64,000 nt of DNA, taken from the NCBI GenBank assembly GCA_947455195.1, contig CANGMI010000008.1, positions 186,001 to 250,000 of the forward strand, given 5' to 3'. This DNA is from Pseudomonadota bacterium (GTDB lineage Bacteria > Pseudomonadota > Gammaproteobacteria > Burkholderiales > SG8-39). Positions 62,742 to 64,000 of the stretch are shown here, piece by piece; position 1 is the stretch's first letter; every line of letters begins with the position of its first letter. The translations under genes and the position numbers were made by a program. Under the pieces are notes generated by a model. It did not search any database. It was not told the DNA's origin and saw only the letters and a list, made by a program, of their open reading frames with translations.

Positions 62742-63758
62742 TCAATCGGCCGAAATGCCCTTCTCGCGAATCAGCACACCCCAGCGCGCGGTCTCGGCAC
62801 GTCGAAAGGCATCGAACTCCTGAGGGGTGCTCGGCGTGAGTTCGATGCCGATGTCGGCGAAACGGCGGCGAAAGGCAGGATCCGTGATGGCGCGGGCATA
62901 GGCGGCATTGAGTCGGCCGATGATGTCTTCCGGTGTTCCAGCAGGCACCATGAGCCCCTGCCAGGCTTCGGCCCGGTAGTCGGCATACCCCAACTCGACC
63001 AGCGTCGTGACGCCCGGCAGCAGATCGAGGCGCTCGCGCGTGCTCACCGCAATGGCGCGCAGCTTGCCGGCTCGCACGAGCGGCAGTGCCGTGGGCAGAT
63101 CGATGAAGGCAGCATCCAGTTGACCTGCCAGCATGTCAGCTGCCAGTGGCGCTCCGCCTTTGTAGGGTACGTGGTTCATCTGGACGCCCGCCGTGCGCTC
63201 GAAGAGCGCCATCGCCAGATGGTGCGGACTGCCGATGCCGGCCGACCCGTAATTGAGCGCTCCGGGGCGCGATCGTGCCTTTTCCACCAGTTGCTGGACC
63301 GAAGTGACGTCGGAGCTGGCAGGCACGACGAGGCCCAGCAGGTGCCTCGCAGTGAGCGTCACGGGGGCAAGATCCTTCGCCGGATCGTAGGCAATGCGGC
63401 GATACAGGTTCGGATTCACCGAGTAGGTGCCGATATCGCCGATCAGCAAGGTGTAGCCATCCGGCGCGGCTTTGGCCACGAGTTCGGCACCAATCATCGT
63501 GCCAGCCCCCGGTCGGTTGTCGACCACGAAGGGCTGTCCGAGAATTTCGCTGAACTTCTCGGCCGCCATGCGCGCCCAGGCATCGGTACCACCGCCGGGC
63601 GGCATCGGGACGACGATCTTGACCGGGCGTACAGGCCAGGACGACTGGGCACGCGCGGCCTGCGGCGCTGCGATGCTCACGACCAGCAGACCCGCCAACG
63701 CCATCCATCCGATCGAGCACCGGCGTGCCGGCAACCTCAGGGGCATGCGCACAGACAT
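62742..63758 (-). CDS. Bug/TctC-family periplasmic substrate-binding protein
   Basis: TTT-family receptor (338 aa). The ATG at 63758 has GGAGGAG six bases upstream. A signal peptide (to about residue 38, AARAQ) precedes SWPVRPVKIVVPMPPGGGTD. Other landmarks are FVVDNRPGAGTMIGAELV, VPYKGGAPLAADMLAG and the C-terminal RREKGISAD-type end. It stands 89 bases upstream of a full ABC importer on the same strand, so a TTT-type receptor precedes an ABC operon. Confidence 0.93.
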   Translation of the reverse strand: MSVRMPLRLPARRCSIGWMALAGLLVVSIAAPQAARAQSSWPVRPVKIVVPMPPGGGTDAWARMAAEKFSEILGQPFVVDNRPGAGTMIGAELVAKAAPDGYTLLIGDIGTYSVNPNLYRRIAYDPAKDLAPVTLTARHLLGLVVPASSDVTSVQQLVEKARSRPGALNYGSAGIGSPHHLAMALFERTAGVQMNHVPYKGGAPLAADMLAGQLDAAFIDLPTALPLVRAGKLRAIAVSTRERLDLLPGVTTLVELGYADYRAEAWQGLMVPAGTPEDIIGRLNAAYARAITDPAFRRRFADIGIELTPSTPQEFDAFRRAETARWGVLIREKGISAD

Positions 63759-63790
63759 GATCTCCTCCTCTTCTGCACCGATGGTACCGA

Positions 63791-63825
63791 ATAAAAGAGG
63801 CTGGCGGAACGATCACGCCAGCCTC
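63791..63825 (-). terminator. Intrinsic terminator of the right-edge gene
   Basis: On the minus strand GAGGCTGGC, an 11-base loop and GCCAGCCTC are followed by TTTTAT. The perfect 9-bp stem plus U-tract, 31 bases after the stop at 63856, makes a good Rho-independent terminator. It separates that gene from the Bug/ABC unit. Confidence 0.85.
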
Positions 63826-63855
63826 GATCGGGGCCCGTCGGTCAGTCCGCAACAA

Positions 63856-64000
63856 TCAGCGGTCGTCGATCACCACATGCAGCGCCTTCTTGGCCCGCGT
63901 GTCGTAGTCGCACAGCAGCTTCACCCGCTTGTAGGCGCCAAAGCCGTTCTGCATGCTCAGGTGGTTGGACACCATGGTCAGCACCCCCGGCGTCTCGACA
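63856..64000 (-). CDS. Unidentified protein, C-terminal fragment at window edge
   Basis: The last 48 codons of a minus-strand gene whose start is beyond the right edge. The frame reads VETPGVLTMVSNHLSMQNG, then GFGAYKRVKLLCDYDTRAKK, ending HVVIDDR. Third positions are strongly G/C and a terminator follows, so it is a real gene. The alternating pattern near KRVKLLCDYDT faintly recalls surface-adhesin-E-type small domains, but this is not enough for a name. Confidence 0.6.
   Translation of the reverse strand, partial: VETPGVLTMVSNHLSMQNGFGAYKRVKLLCDYDTRAKKALHVVIDDR

Noticed and set aside
60475-62823. A 782-codon plus-strand open frame across the liv genes
   Set aside because: It is longer than any real gene there but is exactly antisense to livH and livK, is His/Asp/Arg-rich without domains, and has no plausible start context.
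1-64000. CRISPR arrays, insertion sequences, integrases or tRNA-linked attachment repeats
   Set aside because: I saw no regularly spaced repeats, no transposase or integrase-like protein, and no duplicated tRNA end near the tRNA-Leu gene.

Overview
The window comes from a GC-rich betaproteobacterium, most likely of the order Burkholderiales. Supporting signs are the order tpiA-secG-tRNA-Leu-nuoA..N, a PHA/PHB toolkit (phaR, bktB), and many single-gene Bug-type (tripartite tricarboxylate, TTT) periplasmic receptors. Codon third positions are strongly G/C throughout. No gene-free stretch exceeds 300 bases. I see no insertion sequence, prophage, CRISPR array, rRNA or replication origin.

Region 1 (1-26.8 kb) is conserved housekeeping DNA, nearly all on the minus strand. 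It starts with the 3'-truncated Hsp90 gene htpG, which has a clear sigma-32-type promoter, followed by a plus-strand M16 metallopeptidase. greB, an MFS transporter and a NUDIX hydrolase lie downstream of a complete 14-gene complex I operon (transcribed nuoA to nuoN, 22.08 to 7.25 kb). Upstream of nuoA are tRNA-Leu(GAG), secG and tpiA, then the thiolase gene bktB, rimO and phaR. A transaldolase gene follows at 26.9-28.1 kb.

Region 2 (28.2-43.8 kb) is catabolic and mixed in strand. It holds an LCAD-type acyl-CoA dehydrogenase, an MFS exporter, a PDR/VanB-type reductase without its oxygenase, two Bug receptors, an enamidase-like amidohydrolase and a cupin. It also holds a CoA-transferase-like pair whose beta subunit appears to lack the catalytic Glu, and a form-II xanthine-dehydrogenase-family molybdenum hydroxylase. 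The large subunit of that hydroxylase is transcribed divergently from its FAD and [2Fe-2S] subunits. A double-hotdog thioesterase ends the block, overlapping a small envelope operon (DUF883/YqjD-like plus two small membrane proteins); an MscS channel follows. I infer a route in which an N-heterocycle or similar ring is imported, hydroxylated by the Mo enzyme, opened by the amidohydrolase and processed as CoA thioesters. No single step is proven by sequence.

Region 3 (43.8-64 kb) continues the catabolic theme as small modules, several of which pair a receptor with hydrolases. They are: two flavoprotein aromatic hydroxylases with a Bug and a CocE-like hydrolase; a stand-alone MetE-like methyltransferase-fold protein; a RraA/HMG-aldolase-like protein and a zinc alcohol dehydrogenase; a PuuE-like deacetylase coupled to an isochorismatase-like amidase plus a Bug; an alpha/beta hydrolase divergent from another Bug; and a Bug followed by a complete branched-chain-amino-acid-type ABC transporter (liv-like) translationally coupled to an amidohydrolase. 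Six Bug receptors occur here, but no TctA/TctB membrane partner is visible. The right edge cuts an unidentified minus-strand gene that ends in a good intrinsic terminator.

Confidence is high for gene identity in region 1, good for family and low for substrate in regions 2 and 3.
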